Below, piece by piece: positions 1-7,196 of a stretch of 47,591 nucleotides of DNA. Numbering within the stretch: the stretch's first letter is position 1; each line of letters opens with the position of its first letter. The position numbers and the translations under genes are program-made. The notes below the pieces were generated by a model. That model was not told the origin of the DNA. It searched no databases and was given only the letters and a program-made list of their open reading frames with translations. Source of the DNA: Myxococcota bacterium (GTDB lineage: Bacteria > Myxococcota_A > UBA9160 > SZUA-336). The DNA lies in NCBI GenBank assembly GCA_035498015.1, contig DATKAO010000032.1, forward strand, positions 1 through 47,591, in the 5' to 3' direction.

Positions 1-422
1 GCGCTCGCGGCCTGCGCCACCGACTGAATCACTTCCCAGTCCAGGACGCTCGTCGTGTTTCCCTGCTCGTCGATGAACTGCACGGCGCCGTGGTTGGTGA
101 ACAGGAACTCCGATTCCTCGGGGAAGTAGGTGTGATCGTGAATCACACTCACGGGCTCCCAGCCGTAGTCACCGGCCAGCGCGGTGGTGCCGCCGTTCTG
201 CACGCCGCCGCGGACTTCCATCTTGCCGCGGATCATGAAGTACTCGCCGGCGCCCAGATGGCGGTGGCGGGGGAACGAGGCGCCGGCGTCGGCCTGGAAC
301 AGCACCGTCCAGGTCCCGCTCTCGGCAGAGAGACGACACACCTTCATGCGGATGCCGGGGACCAGCACGGACCAGGGCAGCGAGCGGGTCGAGACGTACT
401 CCTCGGACTGCGGGCGCACCAT
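1..422 (-). CDS. Cupin-domain protein, 3' end cut by window edge
   Basis: At least 140 residues read from an ATG at 422 down to base 3 without a stop; the C-terminus lies outside the window. The centre shows a cupin barrel signature: FPRHRHLGAGEYFMIRGKMEV (residues about 51-71), with the His-x-His and Glu of the metal site, then a Gly-Asp-Tyr-Gly-Trp-Glu-Pro turn and a second half containing HDHTYFPEESEFLF. This pattern is typical of ChrR-type cupins and of small non-haem iron dioxygenases such as the 2,4'-dihydroxyacetophenone or acetylacetone dioxygenase groups. There is no signal peptide, so it is probably cytoplasmic. It is divergent from the fucosidase gene, with 68 bases between the starts. 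The substrate cannot be read from sequence. Confidence 0.8.
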   Translation of the reverse strand, partial: MVRPQSEEYVSTRSLPWSVLVPGIRMKVCRLSAESGTWTVLFQADAGASFPRHRHLGAGEYFMIRGKMEVRGGVQNGGTTALAGDYGWEPVSVIHDHTYFPEESEFLFTNHGAVQFIDEQGNTTSVLDWEVIQSVAQAAS

Positions 423-490
423 GACGGGCCTCCTCGATTCGGGGCGGACATCGTAGCGCGGCGGACGGGTCGGCCGTCTATGCTGGGCCG

Positions 491-1951
491 ATGGTCGCGC
501 CCAAGCCTGCGTACGAGCCCACCCTCGCGAGCCTGAAGCGGCATACGGCGCCGCCTTGGTACGACGAGGCCAAGCTCGGGATCTTCGTCCACTGGACCCC
601 GGCCTCGGTGATCGGCTTTGCGCCGCGCGAGAAGGAGATCAACGAGCTGCTCGTCGAGCGCTACGACGACATGCAGGTCGAGGTGCCGTACACCGAGTGG
701 TACGAGAACTCACTGCGCTTCCCGGGCTCGAGCGTCGCGAAGTACCACCGCGAGCACTTCGGCTCGAAGCCCATGCACGAATTCGCGGCCGACTTCGCCG
801 CCGCGATCGACAAACACTGGGATCCCGAGGCGTGGGCCGACGCGTTTGCGGCGGCGGGAGCGCGCTACGTGGTGCTCGTGACCAAGCACCACGACGGCTT
901 CTGCCTCTGGCCTACGCGCGTGCCGAACCCGAAGCGGCCCGGGTTCAACCTGCGGCGCGACGTGGTCGGCGAGCTGGCGCGCGCCGTGCGTGCGCGCGGC
1001 ATTCGCTTCGGTGTCTACTACTCGGGCGGGCTCGACTGGACCTTCGACGCGCGGCCGATTGCGAACATTGGTGACTTGATCGCGGCCGCGCCCGGCGGCG
1101 CCTATCCGCGCTACGCGGACGCGCATTTTCGCGAGCTCTTGGAGCGCTACCGCCCCGACGTGCTGTGGAACGACATCTCGTGGGCCGGTGACCGGGGCTC
1201 CCTCTTGCGGCTGTTCGCCGACTACTACAACGGGAACCCGGACGGCCTGGTGAACGATCGCTGGACGCCCGTGTACCCGCTCGGCCGGCTGCTGCGCGTG
1301 GCGTTCCTGCGCAACTTGTTCAACCGGCGGGTCAAAGCGGCGGTGCTGAAGCACGGCGGCGCACTGACTCCGCCGCCCGCGCTTCACTCCGACACGCGCA
1401 CGCCCGAGTACGCGACCTTCGCCGAGATCCGCGCCGAGAAGTGGGAGTGTGTGCGCGGCATGGACAAGAGCTTCGGCTTCAACCGCGCGTCGCTGCCCGG
1501 TGACTTCCTCTCGCGCGAGGCGCTGATCCACTCACTGGTGGACATCGCGTCGAAGAACGGAAACCTCTTGCTGAACGTCGGGCCGCGCGGCGAGGACGCG
1601 CAGATCCCGGATCCCCAGCTCGAGCGGCTGCGCTGGCTGGGCAGCTTCACGCGGCGCTACGGCGAGGCGCTCTACGGCACGCACCCGTGGCAGCGGGCGG
1701 AAGGGGAGACGGCCGAAGGCTGGAAGGTGCGCTTCACCGCCCGCGGCGAGACACTCTATGCCTGGCTGCTCGGCGCGCCCCGGGCACAGTCGACGATCGA
1801 GCTCCTCGGCCTGCGCGCCGACTCGGCGCAGCTCGCGGGCGGGCCTGCGCTCGCGCTCGAGCGCACCGGCCGCGGGACACGTTTCCTGCTCCCCGAGCTT
1901 CCCGACGAGCCGGCCCACGCCATCGCGCTGCGCGGGGTGAGCGCGCTCTAG
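491..1951 (+). CDS. GH29 alpha-L-fucosidase
   Basis: A 486-residue retaining glycoside hydrolase that would release terminal L-fucose. Family marks in order: WYDEAKLGIFVHW at residues 23-35, TKHHDGFCLWP at 131-141, the GIRFGVYYSGGLDW strand at 170-183, and RPDVLWNDISW at 221-231. In the last motif Asp228 is at the position of the family nucleophile. SLVDIASKNGNLLLNVGP closes the barrel, and a short beta-rich C-terminal domain follows. There is no recognisable signal peptide, unlike many secreted fucosidases, so it may act on imported oligosaccharides. The gene ends 4 bases inside the convergent phosphoesterase gene. No other glycan-degradation gene adjoins it. Confidence 0.88.
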   Translation: MVAPKPAYEPTLASLKRHTAPPWYDEAKLGIFVHWTPASVIGFAPREKEINELLVERYDDMQVEVPYTEWYENSLRFPGSSVAKYHREHFGSKPMHEFAADFAAAIDKHWDPEAWADAFAAAGARYVVLVTKHHDGFCLWPTRVPNPKRPGFNLRRDVVGELARAVRARGIRFGVYYSGGLDWTFDARPIANIGDLIAAAPGGAYPRYADAHFRELLERYRPDVLWNDISWAGDRGSLLRLFADYYNGNPDGLVNDRWTPVYPLGRLLRVAFLRNLFNRRVKAAVLKHGGALTPPPALHSDTRTPEYATFAEIRAEKWECVRGMDKSFGFNRASLPGDFLSREALIHSLVDIASKNGNLLLNVGPRGEDAQIPDPQLERLRWLGSFTRRYGEALYGTHPWQRAEGETAEGWKVRFTARGETLYAWLLGAPRAQSTIELLGLRADSAQLAGGPALALERTGRGTRFLLPELPDEPAHAIALRGVSAL

Positions 1952-3315
1952 CCTCCTCCATCCTGGGGAACCGAAACTGGCGGCGGAACTCGCGGCAGCA
2001 ACGCCAGCTCCGGGAACCTCTTCAGGGCGCTTCTTCGATTCTTCGCCAGCGCGAGCCGGGCCGCTGTGGCGAAGGCTTGCTGGTGCTCCGTGAGTACCTT
2101 CTTTGGACTGCCGCTAAAGAGCGTCGTGGCCAAGATCGGGTCAGCCGGCGCGGGCGGGAGGTCTGCCCGCGCTTGGGAGAGAGTGAGCACCGACGAGAGA
2201 CTCGCAATTCCCTGTTGCTTGCGGCGAGTGACTTCGTCCGAGTACTTGTCGGCTCCACCCGCGAACTTCTCGCCGATGAGCTGCAGAATCGAAGTGTGGT
2301 CGAAGACAAGATCGCTCACGCCCCCACGAGGCACCCATGGCGAGGCCACGAAGGTAGGAACCCGCACGCCGGTCGTCGTGAAGGCGTCCTTGTAGTGAGC
2401 GCCGTTCGGTGGATCCATCCGGACCGGGTGGGGCTCGACGTGGTCGAAAAAGCCGCCGTGCTCGTCGTAAGTCACGACGAGCAGAGTTCGTAGCCAGCGT
2501 TTGGGAACGTTGGCAAGCGCCGAGTAGATCATGTGCAAGAAGGCCTCTCCGGGGCCGATCGCGAGCGGCGGGTGGTTGTCGTTGGGCGTGAATCCCATGT
2601 GCACCGGTGAGTCCACGTATTCGGGCTCAACGAAGATGACCTGAGGGACGGTCTTCTTCTGAAGATCCGCCGGGAGATCGCGCACACTGCGAAAGTTCTT
2701 GCCGAGCGCGTGATCAGTGCCGAAGAGCAGGAAGAACGACAGACCGCTGTGGTAGACGCGCCAGGAGACGTGGTGTCGTTCGAGCCAGTCGAGCACGAGC
2801 TCGTCGTGGGGAATGATCCCGATGACGTTGTCCTCGATGAGCGAGTTGCCGCTGAAGGCCACGGCGCGATTGGGCTGAGTCCCTGCGGGGAGCGGCGAAT
2901 ACCAGTAGTTGCAGACCAGATACTCCGAGGCAAGGAACCCGGACATGCGAACGTCCTTCGGCGTGAGAAAGCCAAGGGGAGGTGGATCTTGGACCACGCT
3001 GTGGGTTGCCTCGACGTAGGCCTCGACGAAGCCAGACATGGTGGCCTGACCGTTCTGGACGGCGATCTGAGTCGCGATGCTCGCGCGCTCGTGTGGGAAG
3101 TCATGAGGCAGAGGCCCGTCGGGAGCCGCAAACGGCTTGTACGCCCTTTCCAGATAGAAGTTGTCGTAGTGATTGGTCGAAGCGGGGTCTGCGAGACCTT
3201 GGATCTCTGGGCGATTGCCATAGGCGGGGTGATGCAGGTGACCGAGCACGTTGTCGAAGGAACGGTTCTCCATCATCACGATCACGATGGTGTCGATGTC
3301 GTTGATCGTCGCCAT
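1948..3315 (-). CDS. Phospholipase C / acid phosphatase-like phosphoesterase
   Basis: A 455-residue member of the phosphoesterase family that includes non-haemolytic phospholipase C and AcpA. The metal and nucleophile motif MMENRSFDNVLGHLHHP sits at residues 15-31. Later come VVTYDEHGGFFDHV (about 280-293) and FDHTSILQLIGEKF (about 340-353), all typical of the alkaline-phosphatase-like fold. The likely reaction is phosphodiester or phosphomonoester hydrolysis, possibly on phospholipid headgroups. No Sec or Tat signal peptide is present at the ATG at 3315, although most family members are exported. It is the last gene of a six-gene run, starting 5 bases after the stop of the Ig-like lipoprotein gene. 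The substrate is unknown. Confidence 0.82.
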   Translation of the reverse strand: MATINDIDTIVIVMMENRSFDNVLGHLHHPAYGNRPEIQGLADPASTNHYDNFYLERAYKPFAAPDGPLPHDFPHERASIATQIAVQNGQATMSGFVEAYVEATHSVVQDPPPLGFLTPKDVRMSGFLASEYLVCNYWYSPLPAGTQPNRAVAFSGNSLIEDNVIGIIPHDELVLDWLERHHVSWRVYHSGLSFFLLFGTDHALGKNFRSVRDLPADLQKKTVPQVIFVEPEYVDSPVHMGFTPNDNHPPLAIGPGEAFLHMIYSALANVPKRWLRTLLVVTYDEHGGFFDHVEPHPVRMDPPNGAHYKDAFTTTGVRVPTFVASPWVPRGGVSDLVFDHTSILQLIGEKFAGGADKYSDEVTRRKQQGIASLSSVLTLSQARADLPPAPADPILATTLFSGSPKKVLTEHQQAFATAARLALAKNRRSALKRFPELALLPRVPPPVSVPQDGGG

Positions 3316-3320
3316 CTGAC

Positions 3321-3944
3321 CTATCTCGTGCAGAGTCTGTAGAACGTGAACTCGAGCCGCTGCCTCAATGAGCGAAGCGCCGAGTCACAAGACTCGCCCT
3401 GCGCGAGGCGCGAGTCCAGCTGCCAGGCGCCTCGCGCTGCGAGGCCGTTCAGTGCATCACTCTTGGCCCCAGGCGCGAGTGAAACGCGGCGCGCATCCTT
3501 CTCGATCTCGAGCGCCCGGTCCAGAGGATTTGCAACGGAGCCGACACGCAGCCCCGAGCCAACCTGCTGGTCGAGGTCGAGGCGGGCAGCAATGACACGT
3601 GTGTTCGCGTCACAGCTTGCGATGGCGCCGTAGCTCAGGGGCTGCAAAGGCTCGACGTTCACGTCGGCGTCTGCCGATGTGTCGCGCAACACGTTCCAAA
3701 CCTTCAACGTGAAGCGGGTCGAGTGGGGAACCTGAAAGGAGCGCGTTCCCTCGGATGGCTGAGGGCCGGTCCCCGGCAGCTCCGGAGAGCTCTTGAGCGT
3801 CGCCCGGCCGAACACGTCCCAGTGGATGGAAACCGCCTCGCCTGCGCAGACCTCCAGAGGATCGACCCGGAATTCGCTGATGGAGGCGCAGCCGACACTG
3901 AGGCCGATTGCCAGCCAGCAGACCCAGAAGCGATGAGTCCTCAC
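3321..3944 (-). CDS. Lipoprotein with Ig-like domain
   Basis: A 207-residue protein of unknown function. The open frame extends upstream to 4115, but the GTG at 3944 is chosen because it gives VRTHRFWVCWLAIGLSVGC, a lipoprotein signal ending in a lipobox-like SVGC. It also overlaps the stop of the preceding gene as GTGA (4 bases), a sign of translational coupling. The first 100 mature residues resemble a bacterial Ig/PKD-like beta sandwich: a P-L-E-V-C-A-G-E-A-V-S-I-H-W strand pair, then R-F-T-L-K-V-W-N. The C-terminal half is charged, with several Cys. It is the fifth gene of the YEATS-like cassette and is probably anchored in a periplasm-facing leaflet. No family name is recognised with confidence. 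Confidence 0.72.
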   Translation of the reverse strand: MRTHRFWVCWLAIGLSVGCASISEFRVDPLEVCAGEAVSIHWDVFGRATLKSSPELPGTGPQPSEGTRSFQVPHSTRFTLKVWNVLRDTSADADVNVEPLQPLSYGAIASCDANTRVIAARLDLDQQVGSGLRVGSVANPLDRALEIEKDARRVSLAPGAKSDALNGLAARGAWQLDSRLAQGESCDSALRSLRQRLEFTFYRLCTR

Positions 3945-4915
3945 TTCGTGTCCTTCTTGCCTCCCACTCCCTGAGACAGAATGTACCCGGAGAGCGCGCC
4001 CAGGAGAGTGCCGATCGACTGCGATTCGATTCGGCCCGACAGCGCAAGCGCGAAGACCACGATGATCAGCAGCGTAGCCGACGCGAACTGCACCACCTGG
4101 CCCGAACGGACCCACTCTGCCTGAATCTCGGTTTCGAAGCGCCGGATCAGCAGGACGAGGGTCGAGACTCCGCCGAAGAACAGCGCCATCATCCAGGGGA
4201 AGCTCGTGATGAAGCGCCCGCGCGAGACGAGCTCCGAGAGCGTCGCTTCATTGGCGTGCGCGCGTTTTGCTCTGGCATCGATCAGTCTCACCGCGCACTT
4301 CTGCTGGGCCTCGTGCTCCTTGAACTGATCGATAGCGAGCTGGTCGGAGTAACCCCAGTAGTCGTAGACGGCATTGATGAGCTCGTCGCGCGGACCCGTC
4401 GCAGGAGCGGCGAAGTCTCTGCACAGGCGGGCGCGATCCTTGAAGCGCTCGAGCAGATCGTCGAGCTTGCCGGCGGCTTCCTTGGGCTGCTCGAACTGAA
4501 GTCTCGACATGAGCTGGACGTCGGCCTTGATGCTGTCGATGCGCTGTGAGAAGGCCTCCAAGCCGTCTTGAGTGCCGCAGTTCGGCGGCGTTTCCTTCAG
4601 CACTTTGAACCCGAGATCCAGTCGCGAGCGGGCGGGATCGGCGATCTGGGGCGGGTAGGCCAGGGGTGTCGCGCGCAGACTCTCGAGTCGAGACACCTCC
4701 CGTGAGTTGTCGAGCGCGAACCGGATCAGTGTTCCGGAGTCGTCCGAGTCAGCCTCGGCCGAGTCCGAAATGCTGCGCACTTCGCGATCGCAGTCGTTCG
4801 GGTCCGCGGGGACGGTCGCTTCATCGGCGAGCGCGTTTGCGGAGAGCGCGAGGAAGGCGACCGTTGCGGCAAAGCTAAGCAACTCCCGAGTCCTCGTAGA
4901 AGGCCGCGACGCCAC
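3941..4915 (-). CDS. Signal-peptide membrane protein, YEATS-cassette partner
   Basis: A 324-residue protein of unknown function. A GTG at 4915 gives a basic n-region followed by a hydrophobic stretch ending ANALADEA, a good Sec signal. A TTG at 4882 with a GAGG upstream is an alternative start. The middle (about 30-235) is helical, charged and Cys-containing, probably periplasmic. Two transmembrane helices follow near residues 240-262 and 275-297, then IGTLLGALSGYILSQG and a Lys-rich end. The 5' end overlaps the upstream gene by 41 bases. The terminal glycine-rich hydrophobic segment resembles those of other small membrane sensors, but no family is assigned. Confidence 0.7.
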   Translation of the reverse strand: MASRPSTRTRELLSFAATVAFLALSANALADEATVPADPNDCDREVRSISDSAEADSDDSGTLIRFALDNSREVSRLESLRATPLAYPPQIADPARSRLDLGFKVLKETPPNCGTQDGLEAFSQRIDSIKADVQLMSRLQFEQPKEAAGKLDDLLERFKDRARLCRDFAAPATGPRDELINAVYDYWGYSDQLAIDQFKEHEAQQKCAVRLIDARAKRAHANEATLSELVSRGRFITSFPWMMALFFGGVSTLVLLIRRFETEIQAEWVRSGQVVQFASATLLIIVVFALALSGRIESQSIGTLLGALSGYILSQGVGGKKDTK

Positions 4916-5942
4916 CCGGAATCTCGTGCAGGTTCAGCTCGAGGCGCGCAAGCTCCCTCCCGTCCGGGGCGAGAACCTGGGCTCCCACCGTGAAGTAGCC
5001 CCAGGCCACGATTTGAAGCCGTGCAGCGCCGTCTACGAGTTGGACGGTCTCGACGTTGCGAGCGAATGTAGGGTGAAGCAAGAAACGCACCGAGCCCGTG
5101 CGAGACGGGACGGTAGTCGAGCTAGTGACTCGTAGATCGATCCAATTCGCTCTGTTGTCGATCTGTGGCGCTGGCTGGATGGCTGCGGACAACGTGTAGC
5201 CATTGGCCGCGCTCTGTCCGTTGGCGTAGCCGGCATGGGGATCGGACTCCCACATCTCCTGGGCGTTCTTGTAGCCTTCGCGTGCGGGCGCAGTCACTGG
5301 ATTGCGCGCCGCCGCGGCTACCACGGCCGCGGTCTGCGATACGTCGGCGAGCTTCTTCTCGAACATCTTCTGCAGCCGCCCCAGTACGCCCGACTCGGCG
5401 TATGCGAGCGCCGGTCCGAGATACAGCCGCGTGGCCAGGTAGATGCCGAGAAATCCAAAGACCGGATAGAAGATGACCAGAGCCACCGCCGCGGCCTTCG
5501 CGCCCTCTCCGGTACAGGCCGCCCCAGCGCACTCGCCGAGCGAGCCGCGGACCGACTCGGCCAACTCCAAGCCGAGGCTCTTGATCGTGCCCAGCTCGAC
5601 GAGCGAGATCCCGACCAGCGCCTTCGTGAGCCAGTCGGAGATCTGCGCCAGGCTGTCGTTCACCAGGGGGCGATAGATCGGCGCCTTGGCGTCCGAGCTC
5701 CCGGCATCCGCAGAGATGTCCGCGCCATTCTCGTGGACACGCGGCAGTCCGAAGAGGAAGCCGGGAACGGCACCTACGGCAGTGAGTGCCAGGCTCCACA
5801 GCGCGCCGGCGAACGCTGGGCGCCACCCGAGCTGCAGGGCGAAGAGCACGACGAGGAAGGTACTGGCTCCCCAGGTTGCAAGGAGGATCCAGGCCAGCTG
5901 GAGTGAGGTCTCTTCGGATGCATCCGTCGTGTCTGCTGCCAC
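4875..5942 (-). CDS. Multi-TM protein with C-terminal YEATS-like domain
   Basis: A 355-residue membrane protein. The GTG at 5942 is the only usable start, because an in-frame stop lies 9 bases upstream. Hydrophobic segments lie near residues 15-37 and 44-66, the second ending in GFLFGLPR. A conserved-looking YRPLVNDSLAQISDWLTKALVG follows at 90-111, and another helix at 149-171. Residues about 283-341 look like a YEATS beta-sandwich: VRFLLHPTF (285-293), then AWGYFTVGAQV (313-323), DGRE and LARLELNLHEIPG. These match the YEATS pattern of a V-x-Y-x-L-H-P-x-F strand followed by G-W-G-x-F. Prokaryotic YEATS-like domains in membrane proteins have been described as predicted conflict-system components (recollection). 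Third gene of a six-gene run. Confidence 0.68.
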   Translation of the reverse strand: MAADTTDASEETSLQLAWILLATWGASTFLVVLFALQLGWRPAFAGALWSLALTAVGAVPGFLFGLPRVHENGADISADAGSSDAKAPIYRPLVNDSLAQISDWLTKALVGISLVELGTIKSLGLELAESVRGSLGECAGAACTGEGAKAAAVALVIFYPVFGFLGIYLATRLYLGPALAYAESGVLGRLQKMFEKKLADVSQTAAVVAAAARNPVTAPAREGYKNAQEMWESDPHAGYANGQSAANGYTLSAAIQPAPQIDNRANWIDLRVTSSTTVPSRTGSVRFLLHPTFARNVETVQLVDGAARLQIVAWGYFTVGAQVLAPDGRELARLELNLHEIPGGVAAFYEDSGVA

Positions 5943-5964
5943 GCCGGCGATTCAATCACTGACC

Positions 5965-6192
5965 TCAGGGCGTCAACAAGTGATTCGCTCGAGATCCCAA
6001 GTTGTCGCCAGGTTCCGAAGCCGCGTCCTTGCTCGGCTCGTGCCGGATCGTCCACTCGAGATCGGTGTTGGTCGAGATCCCTTTGTCGCTGTCGATCCGG
6101 CCGAAGTCACGCGGGACCGCTTGGTGGTGCGCGCAGGCGGAGAGCCCGAGCGAAGCCAGGACCCAGACCCAAGCCACGACGAGCGACTTCAT
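5965..6192 (-). CDS. Small lipoprotein, 75 residues
   Basis: A short lipoprotein: MKSLVVAWVWVLASLGLSAC gives a clear n-region, hydrophobic core and LSAC lipobox with Cys20. The mature part is only 55 polar residues, containing a TNTDLEW segment, and has no recognisable domain. The ATG at 6190-6192 overlaps the stop of the upstream lipoprotein gene (ATGA). The next gene starts 22 bases downstream, so it sits in the middle of the transcription unit. It could be an accessory of the upstream lipoprotein. Function unknown. Confidence 0.65.
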   Translation of the reverse strand: MKSLVVAWVWVLASLGLSACAHHQAVPRDFGRIDSDKGISTNTDLEWTIRHEPSKDAASEPGDNLGSRANHLLTP

Positions 6193-6860
6193 CGCGCCGC
6201 GGCCTCCGAATTCGTGAGATCGAAGCTCGAGCCGCCCGCGTCGCCGAGCTGCGGATACTTGTCCATCAGCTCGACGATCGCTCGAACCATCTCCTCGAGT
6301 GTCTGCTGGGTCGCGCGGTCCAGGGCGATGTTGTAGGGGCCGGTCACGGAGGCGATCTGACCACCTCGCCAGCCTTTCACGAAGAAGCCGCGGTCGGCCT
6401 CGAGGCCGGTGTCGCTCGACACGCGCAGGCGCACGAACAGGTCGGCCTCGAGACTTCCCGTCCAGAAGCCGTGGATGGGCTCGACGAAGAGCTTGGCGAG
6501 GGAGCCCTCGACTCGCAGCGCGCCAGGCTTGTGCGGCGCGTCGGGCGTGAGCACGGTGAAGCCGGTCGTGCGGAGCTCGTTGGCCAGGATCTGCGCGAGC
6601 CACACGTTGGGATCGCCCTGGCAGACCGCGTCTGCGGTATCCATGTCGTAGCCGTTGGTCTGCATGCCGCAGCGCCACTTGGTCTCGCGCTCGTCTGCGA
6701 ACGGACTCACTACGACGACCTGCCGGCCGTTGCCACCGGTCACGGGATGCTCGAGCCCACGCGTGGGCAGCGTGAGGTCGATGTTCGAGAAGGCGCAAGC
6801 GCTCGACAGCAAGGAGGTTGCGAGGAGTAGGAGTAGGAGTGGCGAGCGTAGCTGGAACAT
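6189..6860 (-). CDS. YajG-like lipoprotein
   Basis: A 223-residue predicted lipoprotein that opens the six-gene run. The signal ends LLSSACAF, with the acylated Cys near residue 21. The mature protein reads like YajG-type or related lipoproteins: a VVVVSPFADER strand, a helix NVWLAQILANELRTTGFTV, then alternating strands (ALRVEGSLAKLFVEP, EADLFVRLRV) and a C-terminal helix TQQTLEEMVRAIVELMDKYPQL. Such proteins usually sit on the periplasmic face of the outer membrane. An insert MQTNGYDMDTADAVC with paired Cys is unusual. The product of the YEATS-like gene lies two genes downstream. Function is inferred from shape only. Confidence 0.68.
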   Translation of the reverse strand: MFQLRSPLLLLLLATSLLSSACAFSNIDLTLPTRGLEHPVTGGNGRQVVVVSPFADERETKWRCGMQTNGYDMDTADAVCQGDPNVWLAQILANELRTTGFTVLTPDAPHKPGALRVEGSLAKLFVEPIHGFWTGSLEADLFVRLRVSSDTGLEADRGFFVKGWRGGQIASVTGPYNIALDRATQQTLEEMVRAIVELMDKYPQLGDAGGSSFDLTNSEAAAR

Positions 6861-7021
6861 CGCGACGCAGGATACTGCCTCTCTCGACGCTCCGGGTGCA
6901 AGAGCGCTTGCGGGTCAGGGGCGTGTCTGGCCAGGGCGTGTCTGGCCAGGGCGTGTCTGGGACTGACTCTTCTGTTCTCGCTCGTGGCGGCGTCGAGCCG
7001 CGCGGGCATGGAGGGAAGAGG
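6861..7021 (+). promoter_or_regulatory. Intergenic control region upstream of the YEATS cassette
   Basis: This 161-base gap separates the first gene of the minus-strand six-gene run from the small plus-strand peptide gene, so it should carry promoters for both. A 15-base tandem repeat lies inside it (6921-6960). No convincing -35/-10 pair was recognised by eye. Confidence 0.4.
6921..6960. repeat. 15-bp tandem repeat, 2.7 copies
   Basis: Unit GCGTGTCTGGCCAGG occurs at 6921-6935 and 6936-6950, with a partial third copy at 6951-6960; the copies are identical. The unit contains the palindromic core TGGCCA. It lies 61 bases upstream of the first gene of the YEATS-like cassette and could be a slippage product or a repeated protein-binding site. 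Confidence 0.85.
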
Positions 7022-7159
7022 ATGAGACGAGATCTGCTCGCCGCATCGGTGTTGCTCTCCGCAGCGCTCGCCTGGCTGGCGCTCACGGTGCGCGCCGACG
7101 ACCTGTCACCCTCGACGCCCGGCGTGACCGTTCAGACCGAGCAGCCGGCGGCGCGCTAG
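7022..7159 (+). CDS. Small secreted peptide, 45 residues
   Basis: The ATG at 7022 follows a purine-rich Shine-Dalgarno sequence (GGAGGGAAGAGG). The product begins MRRDLLAASVLLSAALAWLA, a compact Sec-type signal ending near VRADD, which leaves about 20 polar residues (TPGVTVQTEQPAAR). It is convergent with the catalase-like gene, and a hairpin at 7175-7196 follows the stop. Mature peptides this short are hard to verify. The start context and signal peptide argue for a real gene, but no family is known. Confidence 0.42.
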   Translation: MRRDLLAASVLLSAALAWLALTVRADDLSPSTPGVTVQTEQPAAR

Positions 7160-7174
7160 CTTTCGCAGACCACG

Positions 7175-7196
7175 CCGCATCCTTCTAAGGATGCGG
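7175..7196. terminator. Bidirectional hairpin between convergent genes
   Basis: CCGCATCCTT and AAGGATGCGG form a perfect 10-base inverted repeat separated by two bases, which would fold as a 9-bp stem with a TCTA loop. It lies 15 bases after the small peptide gene and includes the stop codon of the convergent catalase-like gene (7185-7187). There is no clear T-run, so factor-independent termination is uncertain. Confidence 0.45.

Noticed and set aside
3945-4115. Upstream extension of the Ig-like lipoprotein to an ATG at 4115
   Set aside because: The extra 57 residues look random and overlap the upstream gene by 171 bases. The GTG at 3944 gives a lipoprotein signal and a 4-base overlap.
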